Source of the DNA: Mucilaginibacter boryungensis
GTDB taxonomy: Bacteria > Bacteroidota > Bacteroidia > Sphingobacteriales > Sphingobacteriaceae
DNA: 64,000 nucleotides
Assembly: GCF_015221995.1 (NCBI RefSeq)
Contig: NZ_JADFFM010000002.1
Coordinates: 1,240,001 to 1,304,000 of the forward strand
Direction: 5' to 3'
In this document: piece after piece, positions 61,399 to 64,000 of the stretch
Layout of the letters: the number at the start of each line of letters is the position of its first letter
Position numbering within the stretch: position 1 is the first letter of the stretch
Notes under the pieces: model-generated
Seen by the model: only the letters and a program-made list of their open reading frames with translations
What the model was told of the DNA's origin: nothing
Databases searched by the model: none
Translations under genes and position numbers: made by a program

Positions 61399-63141
61399 TT
61401 AAACGTTTAATTTTTGACGTTGTGATAAAATATATTCGCTGGTACGCATGCTTAAAGCAAGGATGGTCCAGGTGGCGTTTTTATCGCCCTGCTGCACAAA
61501 CGGCGCTGCATCAACCACAAAAAGGTTTTTGCAATCGTGCGCCTGGCACCACTTGTTCAAAGCCGACTTTTTAGGGTCGTCGCCCATGCGGATGGTTCCC
61601 ACTTCGTGGATAATGCGGCCGGGTGCTTCCAATCCGTAGTTGGTTTCGGGGCCTTCAATTTTCGAGGTGATGATACCGCCCATCTGGTGCATCATTTCCT
61701 GGAAGGTTTCCGACATATGTTTGGCCTGTTTTATCTCGGCATCGGTCCACTTGTAATGGAATTTCAATACCGGAATGCCATATTTATCCACCACTTTATC
61801 ATCTATTTCGCAGTAGTTATCCGCGCGGGCAATAGCAGTACCACGGCCGGCCATGCCTACATTGGTACCATAAAAACGACGGTAATCATTTTTCAGGTCG
61901 GCGCCGAAGCCACCAGCGTCTTTCATCTTGCCATCTTTACCCGGTACCAGGCCGTTTTTATTGTGTATGCCATTCATAAATCCGTAACCCGGCATATGCA
62001 TGCCGCCACCGTATTCAATATGGTAACCACGCGGGAAATCCAATTTTTTATTATCCAGCCACCATGGCGAGTAAATATGTACACTGCCTACGCCATCTTC
62101 ATTGTAGCGTTTGCGGTCAAGTAGCTGCGGTAGGAAACCACCCAGGCTTGCGCCAGTGCTATCGTGCAAATATTTGCCTACTATGCCGCTGCTGTTTGCC
62201 AAGCCACCCGGGTGTTGTGCCGACTTTGAGTTTAACAGCAAACGTGCCGATTCGCAGGCGCTGGCGCCCAATATCACTATCTTAGCCTTCACCTGGTATT
62301 CCTGCATGTCATCTTTACTCACGTAGCTTACGCCGGTAGCCAAACCTTCTTTATCAGTTAGCACCTCGCGCACCATAGCGTTAGGGATCACTTTCAGGTT
62401 GCCTGTTTTCATGGCCGGGATAACCAGACAGGACGACGCCGAGAAATCACCATAAATTTTACACCCGCGACCGCATTGCCCGCAGAAGAAACAAGCGCCT
62501 CGGTCTTTATTGCCTGGTAAGGCTTCCGTTAATACCGAGCCACGGCCCGCAATAACTTTTACCCCGGCTTTCGCCGCGCCTTTTTTAATGAACAATTCAT
62601 TCAAACGCGGCTTTGGCGCCGGCAAAAAAATACCATCCGGCTCGTTCTCTAAATTCTCTTTAGTACCATATACTCCTATCATGCGGTCAACCTTATCATA
62701 GTAAGGCTTTACCTCATCATAGGTTATTGGCCAATCATCAGTCAGGCCATCAATATGGTGACTTTTAAAATCGTTTGGCCCCATGCGCAGGGATATGCGG
62801 CCCCAGTGGTTGGTGCGACCGCCCAGCATACGCGAGCGGAACCAGTTAAATTCTGTTTTATCTTTGGTAGTATAGGGTTCACCGTCAAGGTCCCAGCCGC
62901 CAAAGGCCCCGTCAAAATCACCGAAGGGACGGGTGGTGCCCGCGCCGCGTCGTGCCGATTCGTAAGGCATTTTTAGTTGCTGCGAATCCTTTGCCGGGTC
63001 CCACCAGGGGCCCGCTTCCAGCATTAATACTTTTAAACCGCCATGGGCCAGTACATAGCCAGCCATGCCACCGCCGGCGCCCGATCCCACTACAATGGCA
63101 TCGTAAACGGTCGACGATTTTTTGATCTGCATATCGCTCAT
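61399..63141 (-). CDS. GMC-family FAD oxidoreductase (sugar dehydrogenase type)
   Basis: A 580-residue flavoenzyme. The FAD-binding start is DAIVVGSGAGGGMAGYVLAHGGLKVLMLEAG, with GGRTNHWGRISLRM and the C-terminal RIIHEVGTIRMGDD...NLFVVDAAPF holding the active-site region. A cysteine-rich stretch ACFFCGQCGRGCKIYG (C-x2-C-x2-C-x3-C) resembles the 3Fe-4S site of Burkholderia-type FAD glucose dehydrogenase. There is no signal peptide of its own, so it is probably exported together with the Tat-signal-bearing small subunit encoded next to it. Likely oxidises sugars, possibly at C3. It starts 13 bases after the DUF1080 gene stop. Confidence 0.92.
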   Translation of the reverse strand: MSDMQIKKSSTVYDAIVVGSGAGGGMAGYVLAHGGLKVLMLEAGPWWDPAKDSQQLKMPYESARRGAGTTRPFGDFDGAFGGWDLDGEPYTTKDKTEFNWFRSRMLGGRTNHWGRISLRMGPNDFKSHHIDGLTDDWPITYDEVKPYYDKVDRMIGVYGTKENLENEPDGIFLPAPKPRLNELFIKKGAAKAGVKVIAGRGSVLTEALPGNKDRGACFFCGQCGRGCKIYGDFSASSCLVIPAMKTGNLKVIPNAMVREVLTDKEGLATGVSYVSKDDMQEYQVKAKIVILGASACESARLLLNSKSAQHPGGLANSSGIVGKYLHDSTGASLGGFLPQLLDRKRYNEDGVGSVHIYSPWWLDNKKLDFPRGYHIEYGGGMHMPGYGFMNGIHNKNGLVPGKDGKMKDAGGFGADLKNDYRRFYGTNVGMAGRGTAIARADNYCEIDDKVVDKYGIPVLKFHYKWTDAEIKQAKHMSETFQEMMHQMGGIITSKIEGPETNYGLEAPGRIIHEVGTIRMGDDPKKSALNKWCQAHDCKNLFVVDAAPFVQQGDKNATWTILALSMRTSEYILSQRQKLNV

Positions 63142-63154
63142 ACAATATAAGGAA

Positions 63155-63874
63155 TTAGAGTTGTTTGATTTTGATGTTCCGCCACGCGCTTGATCCCGGA
63201 TGCTCCTGCAGGGCTATTTTCCCTTTGGCAACTTTGGCAAAGTCGGGGAAGTCCTTACCGGCAAATTTGCTTTTGGCTACCATTTTCTTCCATTCATCAC
63301 TGCCTATCTGGCCTTCAAAGGTTTTTATTCCGTTCAGGTAAAAAGTAAGGTGCCCTTTGTTTTGGATAATACGCACTTTGTTCCACTCGCCCACAGGCAT
63401 AGGTTTTGAAACAGAGGTATCGCCGGCCATATCATACAGGCAGCCGGCCAGGTGGTTTTGTTTTTTGTTATCAGACGCGCTGATGTTATCCAGCACCTGC
63501 ATTTCGGGGCCGGTAAGGTAGGTTGCCGCATACTTTGGCGATTCCTGCACATCGAATATAATACCACTGTTACTGCCTTTGGCTACTTTCCATTCCAGGT
63601 TCAGCTCAAAATTTTCATATTCCTTATTAGTAACTATATCGCCGCCACCGTTTGCCGGTTTGGTGCGGTCAAATACCAGGGTGCCATCCTTCACCTGCCA
63701 TTTTGAGCCGACCGTATCCCTGAGATAGGTATGCCAGCCCTTAGTGGTTTTACCGTCAAATAATAATTTCCAGCCTTCTTTTTTCTCTTTTTTTGTCAAT
63801 TCATTTGGGGCCTGGGCCATTGCAACCGATGTTAACATTGCAAATGACAACAGGTACATTACGTTTACTTTCAT
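63155..63874 (-). CDS. DUF1080 (3-keto-glycoside hydrolase-like) protein
   Basis: A 239-residue secreted protein (signal peptide 1-20, ending AMAQ) with one jelly-roll DUF1080 domain: KEGWKLLFDGKTTKGWHTYLRD, LEWKVAKGSNSGIIFDVQES, LQEHPGSSAWRNIKIKQL. Members have been shown to cleave 3-keto-glycosides after C3 oxidation. It is the first gene of the operon with the GMC dehydrogenase and its subunit 3, exactly the partners needed for that route. The operon may not include more genes, as its promoter region begins here. Confidence 0.92.
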   Translation of the reverse strand: MKVNVMYLLSFAMLTSVAMAQAPNELTKKEKKEGWKLLFDGKTTKGWHTYLRDTVGSKWQVKDGTLVFDRTKPANGGGDIVTNKEYENFELNLEWKVAKGSNSGIIFDVQESPKYAATYLTGPEMQVLDNISASDNKKQNHLAGCLYDMAGDTSVSKPMPVGEWNKVRIIQNKGHLTFYLNGIKTFEGQIGSDEWKKMVAKSKFAGKDFPDFAKVAKGKIALQEHPGSSAWRNIKIKQL

Positions 63875-64000
63875 TTAGATTTATTTTTTGAACGCTTTGC
63901 GCATCCGGGGTTTGAATAAATGGTTAAAAACAAATATTCTGAAATAAGTTGATTATTGCAATAGCTATTATGTATGTACATATAGATATTACATTTGCTT
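63875..64000. other. Upstream region of the DUF1080 operon
   Basis: AT-rich sequence with no gene that I can see; it should hold the operon's promoter. The window ends here. Confidence 0.4.

Noticed and set aside
61537..62124. 195-residue plus-strand frame inside the GMC gene
   Set aside because: Antisense to conserved FAD-enzyme motifs; histidine- and phenylalanine-rich with no domain.

Overview
The window is a stretch of a Bacteroidota chromosome, most likely a Sphingobacteriaceae member close to Mucilaginibacter or Pedobacter. I infer this from the SusC/SusD pair, the many secreted glycoside hydrolases ending their signal peptides in A-x-A-Q, the family-typical short NusA and zinc-poor DksA-like protein, the lack of Shine-Dalgarno sequences, and TTTG / TAnnTTTG-like promoter spacing. 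There is no phage, transposase, rRNA or CRISPR array.

Layout. 1-4.3 kb: ileS (5' end cut), a TraR/DksA-type gene and lspA form an overlapping operon. 4.7-9.5 kb: infB, nusA and rimP on the minus strand. 9.5-15.2 kb: a small lipoprotein, a tRNA-like RNA gene with its own terminator, an Lrp/AsnC regulator, an ATP-dependent DNA ligase, an HtrA protease and dapF. 15.3-25.3 kb: GH51 arabinofuranosidase, a cytochrome b561-like protein, a VIT-type transporter, a NahK-like sugar kinase beside a large secreted glycosidase, and a multi-PAS histidine kinase. 25.5-39.9 kb: a carbohydrate locus with GH89, an HGSNAT-like acetyltransferase, SusD, SusC, inositol oxygenase, a divergent LacI regulator, GH28 and GH92. 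An identical 15-bp operator-like site lies in the lacI/inositol oxygenase intergenic region and upstream of GH92. 40-44.2 kb: yicC, gmk, nadD, a miaE-like hydroxylase and small secreted proteins, with several REP-like inverted repeats between genes. 44.3-57.6 kb: a complete nitrate assimilation locus (porin, NarK-type transporter, a nitrate reductase fused to an FAD reductase, a rubredoxin-tailed relative of siroheme reductases, NirBD, CobA for siroheme, a Crp/Fnr regulator). 57.7-64 kb: a GH65-like enzyme, a LolA-like protein and an operon of DUF1080 / GMC oxidoreductase / gluconate-dehydrogenase-subunit-3 type.

How the genes work together. The nitrate locus covers uptake, reduction to nitrite, reduction to ammonium, siroheme supply and regulation. 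The 25-40 kb locus could take apart glycans that join alpha-GlcN(Ac), mannose and inositol, such as GPI or plant GIPC head groups: the acetyltransferase would convert GlcN to GlcNAc so that GH89 can remove it, and inositol oxygenase would feed the released inositol into the uronate pathway. This is inference. The last operon fits the recently described C3-oxidation (3-keto-glycoside) route.

The strongest unexplained signal is the RNA at 10094-10206 (minus). It has perfect tRNA acceptor and T arms, a leucine-type D arm, a variable region of about 41 nt capped by a GNRA loop, and a 9-nt match to the anti-Shine-Dalgarno tail of 16S rRNA in the anticodon-arm position.
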